Shown in pieces: positions 7,774-17,158 of a DNA stretch of 64,000 bases. Source of the DNA: Methanobrevibacter gottschalkii DSM 11977 (GTDB lineage: Archaea > Methanobacteriota > Methanobacteria > Methanobacteriales > Methanobacteriaceae); NCBI RefSeq assembly GCF_003814835.1, contig NZ_RKRG01000003.1:62001-126000 (forward strand), in the 5' to 3' direction. Each line of letters opens with the position of its first letter. Position 1 is the first letter of the stretch. Under the pieces are notes generated by a model. The model was not told the origin of the DNA and did no database searches. It worked only from the letters and a program-made list of their open reading frames with translations. Position numbers and translations under genes: made by a program.

Positions 7774-8523
7774 ATGTTAGATAATTATAAAAATAAATTT
7801 ATTCCATTGATTTTACCAGTAGTTTTAATATTTTTTTGGTATATTATAACTAATGCACTGGCATTGTTCTCTTCATATATTTTGCCCGGACCGCTTGATG
7901 TGGTAAATTCAGCATTAGTAGTAATAGAAAATGGTAAACTCTTGACAAATACTATTGATACATTATATAAAGTATTTGCTGGTTTGATTTTAGCATCCAT
8001 TGTAGCTATTCCTCTTGGAATTGTACTTGGATGGTATAAAACCTTAGAAGATATATGTACTTTCGTAATCAGCATTTTAAGACCAATTCCACCAGTTGCA
8101 TGGATTCCATTTTCCATCTTATGGTTTGGAATAGGTACTTTTCCAGCTGTATTCATTATATTTATGGGTTGCGTATTTCCAATTTTAGTATATACAATTG
8201 ATGGTGTTAAAAGAACAGACAAGGTTTTAGTTGAATCTGCTCAAACACTTGGTGCTAATGACTGGAATATTTTAAGAAGAGTAGTATTGCCTTCTACTAT
8301 ACCATATATCGTTTCCGGTTTGAAAGTTGGTATTGGTATTGCTTTAATGTGTACTATTTCAGCAGAGATGATTGGATCAAGTAGTGGTTTAGGTTATATG
8401 ATTTTAATTGCAACAAACCTTTTTGATACAGGTACAACTGTTGTTGGTATGGTTGTAATTGGTTTGATTGGACTTGTATTTGACTTTGTATTTAGCAGAG
8501 CTCAAGATAAAATCTTCTGGTAG
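7774..8523 (+). CDS. ABC transporter permease, nitrate/sulfonate/taurine-type
   Basis: 249-residue inner-membrane permease of the SsuC/TauC/NrtB family, with about six transmembrane segments. The EAA loop is clear: ESAQTLGANDWNILRRVVLPSTIPYIVSGLKVGIGIAL. The family imports sulfonates, taurine, nitrate or thiamine-precursor pyrimidines using a periplasmic binding protein. The partner ATPase gene follows at once. No substrate-binding protein gene lies on either side, so the ligand cannot be inferred from context. Confidence 0.9.
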   Translation: MLDNYKNKFIPLILPVVLIFFWYIITNALALFSSYILPGPLDVVNSALVVIENGKLLTNTIDTLYKVFAGLILASIVAIPLGIVLGWYKTLEDICTFVISILRPIPPVAWIPFSILWFGIGTFPAVFIIFMGCVFPILVYTIDGVKRTDKVLVESAQTLGANDWNILRRVVLPSTIPYIVSGLKVGIGIALMCTISAEMIGSSSGLGYMILIATNLFDTGTTVVGMVVIGLIGLVFDFVFSRAQDKIFW

Positions 8524-8532
8524 GTGTTTTGC

Positions 8533-9285
8533 ATGTCAATTGAAGTTAAGGATATTTATAAAAAATTTGAAACTAAAAAATCAGAAAATCTCTCTGTTTT
8601 GGAAAATATTAATTTAACTATTGATGATGGTGAATTAGTATGTCTTTTAGGGCCGTCTGGATGTGGTAAAACAACTCTTTTAAGATTGATTGCAGGTCTT
8701 GACACTCCAACTTCTGGTGAAATTGTTGCAAACGGTGAAGTTGTTAAAAAACCATCTGGTGATAGGGCGGTTATTTTCCAACAATATTCATTATTCCCAT
8801 GGTTAACAGTTCTTCAGAATGTAACTTTCGGTTTGGAGATGACAAAACCGGGTTCTAAAGAAGAAAATATTGCCGCCGCTGAAAGGTACTTGACAAGTGT
8901 TGGTTTAATTGACTTTAAAGATAGCTATCCTCATGAACTTTCTGGTGGTATGAAACAAAGAGTTGCAATTATCAGATCTTTGCTTAATCATTCACCTATC
9001 TTACTGATGGATGAACCGTTTTCTGCATTGGATATGCAAAATAGACATAGTCTTCAAGAACAGCTAATTGGTGTCTGGAAAAGATTTGAAAATACAATAG
9101 TTTTTGTAACTCACGACGTTGATGAAGCAATCTATTTAGCAGACAAAATTGTTATTTTAGACAAAAATCCCGGCAGGATTGCAAACATTGTTGAAGTGGA
9201 TTTGGAAAGGCCGAGAAAAAGAGAATCACAAGAATTCCTCGCTCTTCAAGAATCTATAGTTAGTCAATTAAATATGGATGAATGA
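8533..9285 (+). CDS. ABC transporter ATP-binding protein, nitrate/sulfonate/taurine-type
   Basis: 250-residue ATPase of the SsuB/TauB type. Walker A is GPSGCGKTT, the Q-loop is VIFQQYSLFPWL, the signature is LSGGMKQR, Walker B is ILLMDEPFSALD, and the H-loop is FVTHDVDEA. A GTG start at 8524 is open, but ATG 8533 has AGGTG at a good distance and starts MSIEVKDIYKKF, as usual for the family. It forms an operon with the permease. No binding protein is present. Confidence 0.92.
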   Translation: MSIEVKDIYKKFETKKSENLSVLENINLTIDDGELVCLLGPSGCGKTTLLRLIAGLDTPTSGEIVANGEVVKKPSGDRAVIFQQYSLFPWLTVLQNVTFGLEMTKPGSKEENIAAAERYLTSVGLIDFKDSYPHELSGGMKQRVAIIRSLLNHSPILLMDEPFSALDMQNRHSLQEQLIGVWKRFENTIVFVTHDVDEAIYLADKIVILDKNPGRIANIVEVDLERPRKRESQEFLALQESIVSQLNMDE

Positions 9286-9547
9286 TTTTAAATTCCAAAT
9301 TTTCTATTTTGATTGAATCAGGAATTATATTTTTATTAATGTCTAATTGTTTTAGATATTTCAACATATCCTTGGTTTGATTAATGCCAATAATCGTTTA
9401 ATAGGGTTATTGTTTAAATAACTCTCATTTTTCTCACAGTCACAGTTTAAATTATTCTTTAAATGCATATTTCATGAAACAGAAATTCCAGTCAAATATT
9501 TAAATTAAATAAAATCAGATATATCTTTTAGTGAAAGGGGATTAAGC
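9286..9547. other. Intergenic region, possible decayed coding scrap on the minus strand
   Basis: The minus strand contains a short open stretch around 9290-9390 reading KDMLKYLKQLDINKNIIPD, with no start signal and closed on both sides. It may be a gene scrap or chance. No structured RNA is seen. Promoter-like AT-rich sequence lies near 9500-9520 and GAAAGGGG precedes the next start. Confidence 0.3.
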
Positions 9548-9919
9548 ATGAATCGTGATGATTTAGAAGATTATATTGAAGATAACTATTCTGCAGAACC
9601 TGAATTTCCATGGCTGAAGTTCCCAAATTATGAAGTGTTCCGTCATGATGATAATCGGAAATGGTTTGCTCTGATTATGGATGTTTCTAAGAGTAAGCTG
9701 GGTTTGGATGGGGATGAAATTCTTGATGTTGTAAATTTCAAGTGTGATCAGATACTTATAGATTCTTTAACTACTGAACCGGGATTTTTCCCGGCATATC
9801 ATATGAATAAAGAAAACTGGATTACTGTTGCTCTTGATGGAAGCGTATCTGATGAAAAAATAATAATGTTGCTGGATATAAGCTTTGAGTTAACAGCATC
9901 TAATAAGAAAATAGATTAG
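9548..9919 (+). CDS. MmcQ/YjbR family DNA-binding-like protein
   Basis: 123-residue protein of the MmcQ/YjbR family (DUF419, CyaY-like fold). Hallmarks are PEFPWLKFPNYEVFRHDDNRKWFALIMDV near the N-terminus, VNFKCDQ, GFFPAYHMNKENWITVALDG, and a helical end. Members are small, widespread and of uncertain function; DNA binding has been proposed from the fold. Shine-Dalgarno GAAAGGGG precedes ATG 9548. It stands alone between two intergenic regions. Confidence 0.88.
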   Translation: MNRDDLEDYIEDNYSAEPEFPWLKFPNYEVFRHDDNRKWFALIMDVSKSKLGLDGDEILDVVNFKCDQILIDSLTTEPGFFPAYHMNKENWITVALDGSVSDEKIIMLLDISFELTASNKKID

Positions 9920-10043
9920 ATAATTGTTATTGTATAGGATTGTGTGTTTTTTCATAAAAGAAGATTAATTAATCTTTCTTTTAATTATAAATTTTAGGTT
10001 CTGCTAATTTTGTATTTGCTTAATGTTTCAAATTTGCTCCCAA

Positions 10044-11431
10044 TTATTGATTTGATTTCATAGTTTCAATTTGTTCATCACGACTTTTTAATTTTAAAGT
10101 AAACAAGAATGCGATAAGTCCAACAGAAGCTGCTAAAATTAAACTTATTTTATAACCGAATATTCCTGAAAAAGATGCAACTGTACCTCCAATCAGAGCT
10201 CCACCTATTAATTGGCCTGCAATTGACAACATATTAACAATAGCTTGACCAGCTCCTCTTTCAGTAGCTTTTGCTTCAGTTAAAACAATATACCTTAATG
10301 GAGCACCAATAATTGTCACCATGCCAATACCGATTAAACAACCAGCAATAAGGAATAAAATTAAATTATTGGGATAGGCTGCAATAGCAATTAAACCAAA
10401 ACTCATTATTAATGTCCCAATTGCCATAATCTTACGCGAACCTGCAGAATCTAAGATTTTACCAAGAATTGGTGCTGCAACAGCATTAGCTCCCAAGATT
10501 GGAATTAACATTAAACTTGCAGACTGATTGTTTAAACCCATTGAAAGAATCACTAGAGAAGGAATAAATATTGCTGAAGAGTAAACGATTCCATAACATA
10601 AAGTTTCAATGCATGCAATACTAATCTCTTTATTTCTTAACATATGTATTGGTACGATTGATTCTTGTGCTCTTTTTTCTATTATGAAGAAAATCGGAAT
10701 TAAAATAATGAAAATTATTAGGAATGGAAGTACATTAAAAGATAATATGCTGTTCATGAAATTACTTGAATCAATTTGATTTAATCCATAGGATAAAAAT
10801 ATTGCAAGCAAACTTAATAGTATAATTCCCGAATAATCTATTTTAAGTTTTCTTTGCTTTTCTAAATCTGGAAGAATATAATCAGCAAATATTATTAGAA
10901 ATATGCTATTGGAATGTTAATTGTAAAACACCAGTTCCAACCAAAAGGGATTAAAGCAGCTCCAACTAATGGCCCTCCAATTGCAGAAATTCCAAATACA
11001 CTACCAAGAATTCCCAATGCTTTTCCTCTCTCTTCCAATGGAAATCCATCACCAATAAATGCTCCAGCTACAGGAAATATTCCTCCACAACCAAAACCCT
11101 GTATAACTCTTCCTAATAATATTGATTCAATATTCATGGAAGATGCAATTAAAAATGATCCGATTCCAAATAAAAGAACATCTAAAATAAAAATCTTTTT
11201 TCTACCGTAAAAATCTGAAAATTTAGCCATGATTGGAGAACCGATCATAAATGCAATTACAAAAAGAGTAAATATCCAACTTGAATCTCTACTTGTAAGA
11301 TTGAAGCTTTGCTCAATAGATGGCAGTACCGGACCTATGATTCCAGTATCCAGGGATCCCATAAACACTCCTATTAAAAATAATATAAGTATTAAATTCC
11401 TTGTTTTCGTATCTAAAGTTTTTGTTGACAT
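10044..11431 (-). pseudogene. Frameshifted MFS drug:H+ antiporter (EmrB/QacA-like)
   Basis: Two minus-strand frames together make one major facilitator transporter of about 462 codons. The N-terminal part (11431-10895) has motif A KFSDFYGRKK and motif C-like GISAIGGPLVGAAL and stops after NIPIAYF. The C-terminal part continues in another frame as FLIIFADYILPDLEKQ and then further transmembrane helices to 10044. Reading GCA-TA-TTT as an original GCA-ATA-TTT (one lost A near 10900-10904) restores a continuous frame. It is probably inactive unless this is a sequencing error. Such pumps export drugs or toxic compounds. Confidence 0.85.
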
Positions 11432-11934
11432 AGTATTTCCTTATAATATTTATTTTAAACCATATTTCATTATTCTTAATTGTATTATTTAATCCTTTGT
11501 TTAATACATTATTTTGAGTAGCTTTTTTTGAAAAATATATTTTATTTGTTTGCTGCAAGTAATGTGGTGGACAGGATATGTGAAAGGGTAAGTGTAGAAG
11601 CCAAGATAAATTTAATGAATATTTTGAAACATCAAATGCTGAAACAGAAGCGGGGATTATGGGCTAGATCAAGCCATAACTGAAGCAGAACAACTGATAT
11701 TGACAAGAAATCGTGAACACATGATTGAATATGTTATATTTAGAGATTACAATGTTTCAACAAATCATGTTATCACTGTTAAAAAAACAGGTAAGCTGTT
11801 AGGGAAATCTTAAAGAAGAAATAGGTTGGAGAAAGTTACAGGTATATTAATTTAATAAGATGAAAACATTCAGTAAATATTCAAGTAATTTCATCAAATA
11901 CTTGCAGTATTTATCTGAATTATTTAAAATTCAA
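11432..11934. other. Gene-free region with a decayed coding remnant
   Basis: 11432-11560 holds the upstream region of the MFS gene. From about 11588 to 11810 the plus strand shows pieces of open frame: KFNEYFETSNAETEAG in one frame, then AITEAEQLILTRNREHMIEY and VIFRDYNVSTNHVITVKKTG in another, with stops between. This codon pattern suggests a dead gene of unrecognised family. The rest is AT-rich without visible structure. Confidence 0.35.
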
Positions 11935-12747
11935 TTACCAATTTAACTTTTTTGAGGTCATATTAACATTAAGGGGAGTTAGACTAGGACACTTCTCAAC
12001 AAGAAGAGCGTATCCATCACTGCCTTCCTCATATTCTTTGATTAAATCGGAAGCAATCATAATTAAATCATCACTTTCTTGATTTTCGTCTAAGGGATAG
12101 TTAAATAATTCCTTTTTTTCTTCATTGGTATTATCAATGACTTTTTTATCAATCATTTTATGTGATAAGTAAGTAATTTTAACCTCTTGGGATTTATAAT
12201 TGGTCGGTATGTTTAAGTTAAATAAGTCAACTCCTTTGGGAAATCCTTCATCGATTATTTTTAATACTAAATCATGCAAAACCTTTTTTGCAAAATTAAA
12301 ATCATAATCCATATACCATTCACCATTTTCATCCTGTTTATAGGAAGTTTTTGGATCAATAAACAATGAAACAGCTATTGCGGGAATGCCTAAACTAACT
12401 GCTTCCAAAGCGGCACAAACAGTACCTGACGAGGTTATATCACAACTGATATTCAGTCCTTGATTTATTCCAGTTATAACCAGATCCGGCTTTTCATCCA
12501 TTATATAATCTGCACCAACAATTACAGCATCAGCAGGACTGCCTGAAACAGAGCATGCTGGACTGCCGTCTTCAAGTTCACATGAATCAATTTTTAAATG
12601 TTTAAATAGTGAAATGCGACGGCCTACACTACTATTATTTTTATCTGGTGCTACAACATAAACATTGGCCAAATCCTCAACTGCCTGCTTGGCAGCTAAG
12701 ATTCCTGCTGCATTAACTCCATCATCATTAGATATTAGAATGTTCAT
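11935..12747 (-). CDS. surE: 5'/3'-nucleotidase SurE
   Basis: 270-residue metal-dependent phosphatase that removes phosphate from nucleoside monophosphates. The N-terminus MNILISNDDGVNAAGI carries the metal-binding Asp pair of the family. Further hallmarks are VVAPDKNNSSVGRRISL, SGSPADAVIVG, DLVITGINQGLNIS and SSGTVCAALEAVSLGIPAIAVS. It lies 119 bases downstream of thiD on the same strand and may be a separate unit. The assignment is secure. Confidence 0.95.
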   Translation of the reverse strand: MNILISNDDGVNAAGILAAKQAVEDLANVYVVAPDKNNSSVGRRISLFKHLKIDSCELEDGSPACSVSGSPADAVIVGADYIMDEKPDLVITGINQGLNISCDITSSGTVCAALEAVSLGIPAIAVSLFIDPKTSYKQDENGEWYMDYDFNFAKKVLHDLVLKIIDEGFPKGVDLFNLNIPTNYKSQEVKITYLSHKMIDKKVIDNTNEEKKELFNYPLDENQESDDLIMIASDLIKEYEEGSDGYALLVEKCPSLTPLNVNMTSKKLNW

Positions 12748-12866
12748 AATACCAACTAATTGTTTTAATTAATATTCTATTTAATTTTTTGATTAAAAAA
12801 CTTTCTCCATTACTATCTGATGTTATGGTAATGGGATGTCTGCTAGTTTAAAGAAAGTTTAGGAAA

Positions 12867-13601
12867 TTATATTTTAGCTATTAATGTTCCATAATTTCCA
12901 TTTTTTATTCCTTCATACACATAATTCAATGCTTTTATGATTGATGTGTCAAGTTCATTGTTTTTAGCGAGATATGCAACAATTGCTGATGATAAATTAC
13001 AACCTGTACCATGTAAATTGTCTGTTTTTATTAATTCTTGTTTTATAGTTGTAATTTCACCATCAATATTGATAGTATTTAGGCCGTCTAAATGACCTCC
13101 TGTAATAATGTTATTGCAAACTATCCTTTTTGAAGCTTTAAAAGCATCTTCTTTAGTTTTTATTTCAAATTTTGTTAGTTTTTCAGCTTCAGCTATGTTT
13201 GGTGTGGTTAATATTGAATTTGGAAGTAAATACTTATTAAATGCATCTGCAATGTCTTCTTTTGTTAGATTTCCACTTGATGTTGCAACCATTACAGGAT
13301 CAACTACTGCTTTCAGGTCATATTCCTTAATCTTTTTTGAAACTAATTTAATAATTTCTGGGGAATATAACATTCCAGTTTTGATAAATTCTACTTCATA
13401 TGAATCAAGCACTGAATCCATTTGTTCTTCAATGTATTCTGGTAAAACTGGTGAAGCTGAAAAGAATTTATATGGATTTTGTGCAGTAAGTGCTGTTACA
13501 ATTCCGGTTCCATAAACTCCAATAGCTTGAAATGTTTTTAAATCGGCATAGATACCTGCGCCAGCTGATGGATCAACACCTGCAATTGACATTACTATCA
13601 T
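12867..13601 (-). CDS. thiD: Hydroxymethylpyrimidine/phosphomethylpyrimidine kinase ThiD
   Basis: 244-residue ribokinase-fold enzyme that phosphorylates HMP and HMP-P in thiamine synthesis. Motifs: SIAGVDPSAGAGIYADLKTF at the N-terminus, VVDPVMVATSSG in the middle, TPNIAEAEKLTKFEI, and the anion hole LHGTGCNLSSAI near the C-terminus. Many archaeal ThiD proteins carry an extra ThiN domain of about 180 residues; this one does not. It begins three bases after cofC and is probably in the proS-cofC-thiD operon. Confidence 0.93.
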   Translation of the reverse strand: MIVMSIAGVDPSAGAGIYADLKTFQAIGVYGTGIVTALTAQNPYKFFSASPVLPEYIEEQMDSVLDSYEVEFIKTGMLYSPEIIKLVSKKIKEYDLKAVVDPVMVATSSGNLTKEDIADAFNKYLLPNSILTTPNIAEAEKLTKFEIKTKEDAFKASKRIVCNNIITGGHLDGLNTINIDGEITTIKQELIKTDNLHGTGCNLSSAIVAYLAKNNELDTSIIKALNYVYEGIKNGNYGTLIAKI

Positions 13602-13604
13602 AAA

Positions 13605-14276
13605 CTATCCTCTTGTTACTTTTAAACGTTCAGTTCCACGGTAAGGTTCTACTTTAACTTTAAGTTCTTTCAAGTATTTCCTGGTATGAGTATGTTCTCC
13701 ATGAATCATAATTTCACCTAAATCTTGCGCTGTATTAACATCTAATGCCATGAAAAATGAATCATGAACCTGCGGATTTAATTTTTTTCTCTCAGCAACA
13801 TTAACATGCTCTCTGTAACTGAATCCTTCAAATTTAGTAGGTATTGCCATAGGCTTCATTATAATCATATTGGTTCCACCACCTTTTGACGGAACAATAA
13901 TGAAATCTAAGTTTTTGGAAGCTTCAATTAAGATTGAAATATTTGTTTTTCCAATCAAAGGAACATCAGAAGGAACAATAATAACTTTCCTTACTTTTCC
14001 TTTGCATTCCTTCATAGCTTGTTTTAATGCTTTATTCAGGTTTGAATCTTTATTTTCCAGGATAGTATCTAAGTTTAAGCTTTTTGCATATTTTAAAACA
14101 TCTTCATCTCTGCTAATAATGAATATTTTATCTACATGCTTTTTTAAAGTGTCAGTTACATCCTGAAGCATTACCTTTAATAGTTTTTCCCTTTCTTCTT
14201 CTGATAAAAATGGGGAAAGTCTGGTTTTAGCATTTTTGAACTTACTGACTGGAATTATTGCATAGATATTATCCAT
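13605..14276 (-). CDS. cofC: 2-phospho-L-lactate guanylyltransferase CofC
   Basis: About 223 residues. Activates 2-phospho-L-lactate with GTP to make lactyl-diphospho-guanosine for coenzyme F420. Nucleotidyltransferase fold: YAIIPVSKFKNAKTRLSPFLS at the N-terminus, VIIVPSDVPLIGK near the centre, then SKGGGTNMIIMKP, all typical of CofC. GTG 14285 is open too, but ATG 14276 matches the family start and has AAGTGAT upstream. It follows proS closely and precedes thiD by three bases. F420 genes mark this as a methanogen. Confidence 0.93.
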   Translation of the reverse strand: MDNIYAIIPVSKFKNAKTRLSPFLSEEEREKLLKVMLQDVTDTLKKHVDKIFIISRDEDVLKYAKSLNLDTILENKDSNLNKALKQAMKECKGKVRKVIIVPSDVPLIGKTNISILIEASKNLDFIIVPSKGGGTNMIIMKPMAIPTKFEGFSYREHVNVAERKKLNPQVHDSFFMALDVNTAQDLGEIMIHGEHTHTRKYLKELKVKVEPYRGTERLKVTRG

Positions 14277-14285
14277 TTTAATCAC

Positions 14286-15689
14286 TTAGTATGTTTTAGC
14301 CATCAAAGCAATGTATTTTGCATTCCCTTTACCGGAGATGCATTCACCTTCGGATATTTCTTCCTGGATACCTAATATGTCATATCCTGTTTTTTCTTCA
14401 ATGTCTCTACCGATAGCTTCGTCTCCACACCAATGGAATTTAACAACATTGCCTGTTTCAACAAGATCTTTAATTTCATCTAACCTTTCTGTGAATTTAA
14501 CATGGGATTTTTGGAAGTTCCAAGCAGATTCAGATAAGTTTTCTTGGGTTTTATTTAATAGATCAATAACATTATCTGATAATGAGCTATCAAGAGCAAT
14601 TTCGATTTTTTTTCCTTCATCTCTTCTCATAGCTACTGTAATATTATTTTCCAAGTCTCTAGGTCCAAGTTCAAGTTTTAATGGTGTTCCTTTCAATTCC
14701 CAATCATGGAATTTTTTGCCGGGCCTTATGTCCCTATCATCGATATTTACTCTAAGTCCTGTTTCTTCTAATTGGGCTTTTATTTCAGCACATTTTGCTA
14801 AAACTTCTTCTTTTCCTTTTTTAAATAAGATTGGAATAATTGTAACCTGGTTTGGTGATACTTTAGGTGGTAAACGTAAACCGGTTTCATCTCCGTGAAT
14901 CCCGATTACGGAAGCGATTACTCTATCAGATACTCCTGCACAGGTTTGATATACAAGTTTGTGTTCTCCATCTTTATCTTCAAAGGTTATATCAAATGTT
15001 TTTGCAAAAGTCTGACCTAAGTTATGGATGGTGCCTATCTGTAAGGTTTTACCATTAGGCATAATTACATCAAAAGCCATTGTATAATCGGCACCCGGGA
15101 ATTTGTCCCATTCAGGTCTTTTGGAAATTAGGTATGGAATTCCTAATTCATCAAAAAATTCTTTATAAATTGCAATAAAGTCTTGAATTTGTTCATCTGA
15201 TTCTTCTTTAGTTGAATGAGCGGTATGAGCTTCTTTAAATGTTGTAATTTCTCTGACACGAATTAAAGGTCTTGTATGTTTTGTTTCATATCTGAATGTG
15301 TTTACAATTTGATAATATTTAATTGGAAGATCCATGTGGGTTCTAATCCATAATGAATACATTGGATAAATTGCAGTTTCACTGGTGGGTCTAAGTGCTA
15401 ATTGTTCGTTTAATTCTCTTTGACCACCTTTAGTTACCCAATATACTTCATCTTCGAATCCTTTTACATGAATTCCTTCTTTTGCAAGTTCACTTTCAGG
15501 AACAAGCATTGGAAAAAGTACTTCTTCATGATCTTTATCCAGTAGTTTTTTAATAATGTTCATTGAGTGTTTTCTAATTTGAAAACCGTATGGCATCCAA
15601 ATTGCCATTCCTTTAATAGGATATCTTGAATCAGTAATATTCGCATTTTCTAAAATATCATGAAACCATTCATCAAAATTTTCCACCAT
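14286..15689 (-). CDS. proS: Prolyl-tRNA synthetase, archaeal/eukaryotic type
   Basis: 467-residue class II aminoacyl-tRNA synthetase that charges tRNA-Pro. Motif 2 region RPTSETAIYPMYSLWIRTH and FRYETKHTRPLIRVREI, the class II core, and the C-terminal zinc-type domain ending in KYIALMAKTY (terminal Tyr) mark the archaeal/eukaryotic form, which lacks the bacterial editing insertion. It is first in an operon with cofC and thiD. AGGTGAT precedes the start closely, so the adjacent GTG is an alternative start by one codon. Confidence 0.96.
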   Translation of the reverse strand: MVENFDEWFHDILENANITDSRYPIKGMAIWMPYGFQIRKHSMNIIKKLLDKDHEEVLFPMLVPESELAKEGIHVKGFEDEVYWVTKGGQRELNEQLALRPTSETAIYPMYSLWIRTHMDLPIKYYQIVNTFRYETKHTRPLIRVREITTFKEAHTAHSTKEESDEQIQDFIAIYKEFFDELGIPYLISKRPEWDKFPGADYTMAFDVIMPNGKTLQIGTIHNLGQTFAKTFDITFEDKDGEHKLVYQTCAGVSDRVIASVIGIHGDETGLRLPPKVSPNQVTIIPILFKKGKEEVLAKCAEIKAQLEETGLRVNIDDRDIRPGKKFHDWELKGTPLKLELGPRDLENNITVAMRRDEGKKIEIALDSSLSDNVIDLLNKTQENLSESAWNFQKSHVKFTERLDEIKDLVETGNVVKFHWCGDEAIGRDIEEKTGYDILGIQEEISEGECISGKGNAKYIALMAKTY

Positions 15690-16114
15690 ATCACCTAAAA
15701 TAATTTTTATAACATTAAACTATCTGTTTTTAGTAATTATTAAGTTTATTTAATTTTTTGGCTATGCTGAACTCTTGTGTAATTTTGTTGATTTGTCCTT
15801 GTTGTTGAATAGTGGGGTCTTGTTTTCATATTTTGTTGTCATGAACTTTAATTTTTAGTTATTTAATCTGTATTTCATTTTTATTATATTGGATAGATTA
15901 TACATTCGCTGTTTACTTATTCATTTTCTGTTATTGATTTTTTTAAGTTAAATGATTTTTTATTTCTTTCTTAATACATTATAAGTTATAACTTATAACT
16001 TACAAATTATCGGTGATAAGAGGTGCATTTCAAGTGTAACTTTTAGAATAAGAAAGTTTTTTATAACTATTTTGTATATAAATAATATTGTATAATTTAT
16101 TTTTAGGAGATATT
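15690..16114. other. Divergent control region between proS and egsA
   Basis: About 425 bases without a gene. It contains the upstream region of proS, T-rich sequence, a 20-bp perfect palindrome at 15979-15998 and a TATA-like TTTTGTATATAAATAATATTG near 16070-16090 for the egsA operon. Confidence 0.6.
15979..15998. promoter_or_regulatory. Perfect 20-bp palindrome upstream of egsA
   Basis: TTATAAGTTATAACTTATAA reads identically on both strands. It lies about 135 bases before the egsA start and about 90 before the likely TATA element. It is followed by another half copy (CTTAC). Candidate operator for the egsA operon or for divergent proS; the regulator is unknown. Confidence 0.5.
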
Positions 16115-17158
16115 ATGACTAATAGGAAAATACAAATGCCTCGTGAAGTTTACATAGATCCGGGTATTGTACATGATACGGCTGAAATTTGTAATTCTTT
16201 ACATTTGGGTAATGATTTTTTAATAGTAACAGGTTCTCATACTTATGATATTGGTGCAAGACCTGTTATTGAAAGCTTAGAGAAAAATAATTTATCTTAT
16301 GATGTAATTAAGGTTGATGTTGCTTCTGAAGAATCCATTTCAGAAGTTGAAGAATTAATCACTCCAGAAACTACTGTTTTAGGTGTTGGTGGAGGAAAAG
16401 TTATTGATGTAGCTAAATTATCTTCATTCAATCAGGGTGTATACTTTGTATCTATGCCAACAACAGCCTCACATGACGGTATCGTATCTCCTTTAGCATC
16501 AATAAAGAATCCAAACACTTCAATATCTGCTACTGCACACTCCCCAATAGCAGTTATTGCTGATTCTGAGATTATTGCACAGTCTCCATTCAGATTACTT
16601 GCAGCAGGTTGTGCTGATTTAATAGCTAACTTTACAGCTATTAAAGATTGGGAATTGGCTCATCGTTTAAAAAATGAAGCATTTAGTGAATCTGCAGCTG
16701 CATTATCCATAATGTCAGCTCATTTAATCACTGATAATATAGCTAATATCAAACCTAATCTTGAACCCAGTGCACGTATTGTTATGAAATCTTTATTCAG
16801 TGGAGGAATGGCAATTAGTATTGCTGGTTCATCACGTCCCGCAAGTGGGTCTGAACATCTGTTTTCTCATGCATTGGATAAAATTCTTGATAAACCTGCT
16901 TTGCATGGTGAACAATGCGGTATTGGTACAATAATGATGATGTATTTACATGGTGGTGATTGGAGAGTTATTAAAAACGCATTGGAATCAGTTCAAGCTC
17001 CAACAACTGCTGTGGAAGTTGGTATTTCTGATGAAGAAATTATTGATGCATTAGTTATGGCGAATAAAATCAGGCCTGAAAGATACACTATTTTAGGGGA
17101 TAATGGTGTTTCTCGTGAAGCAGCCTATGAGCTTGCTTATAAAACTGAGGTGATTTAG
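16115..17158 (+). CDS. egsA: sn-glycerol-1-phosphate dehydrogenase
   Basis: 347-residue NAD(P)-dependent enzyme that reduces dihydroxyacetone phosphate to sn-glycerol-1-phosphate, the backbone of archaeal membrane lipids. Seen: VLGVGGGKVIDVAK (nucleotide binding), MPTTASHDGIVSPLAS (family signature), and zinc-ligand His residues in GSEHLFSHALD and ALHGEQCGIG. A TTG at 16088 is open, but ATG 16115 has AGGAGA at ideal spacing. UPF0179 begins directly after its stop, and rpiA follows. Confidence 0.96.
   Translation: MTNRKIQMPREVYIDPGIVHDTAEICNSLHLGNDFLIVTGSHTYDIGARPVIESLEKNNLSYDVIKVDVASEESISEVEELITPETTVLGVGGGKVIDVAKLSSFNQGVYFVSMPTTASHDGIVSPLASIKNPNTSISATAHSPIAVIADSEIIAQSPFRLLAAGCADLIANFTAIKDWELAHRLKNEAFSESAAALSIMSAHLITDNIANIKPNLEPSARIVMKSLFSGGMAISIAGSSRPASGSEHLFSHALDKILDKPALHGEQCGIGTIMMMYLHGGDWRVIKNALESVQAPTTAVEVGISDEEIIDALVMANKIRPERYTILGDNGVSREAAYELAYKTEVI

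Noticed and set aside
7785-8222. Long minus-strand frame inside the ABC permease
   Set aside because: It is antisense to a clear permease gene and lacks family motifs.
9430-9480. CACAGTCACAG and other short near-repeats in the spacer before the YjbR gene
   Set aside because: Too short and too few to stand above chance.
11313-11558. 81-codon minus-strand frame at the start of the MFS gene
   Set aside because: Overlaps the MFS N-terminus in another frame; low-complexity AT-rich translation with no start signal.
14311-14898. 195-codon plus-strand frame inside proS
   Set aside because: Antisense shadow of a conserved synthetase; composition is Ser/Pro-rich as typical of shadows.
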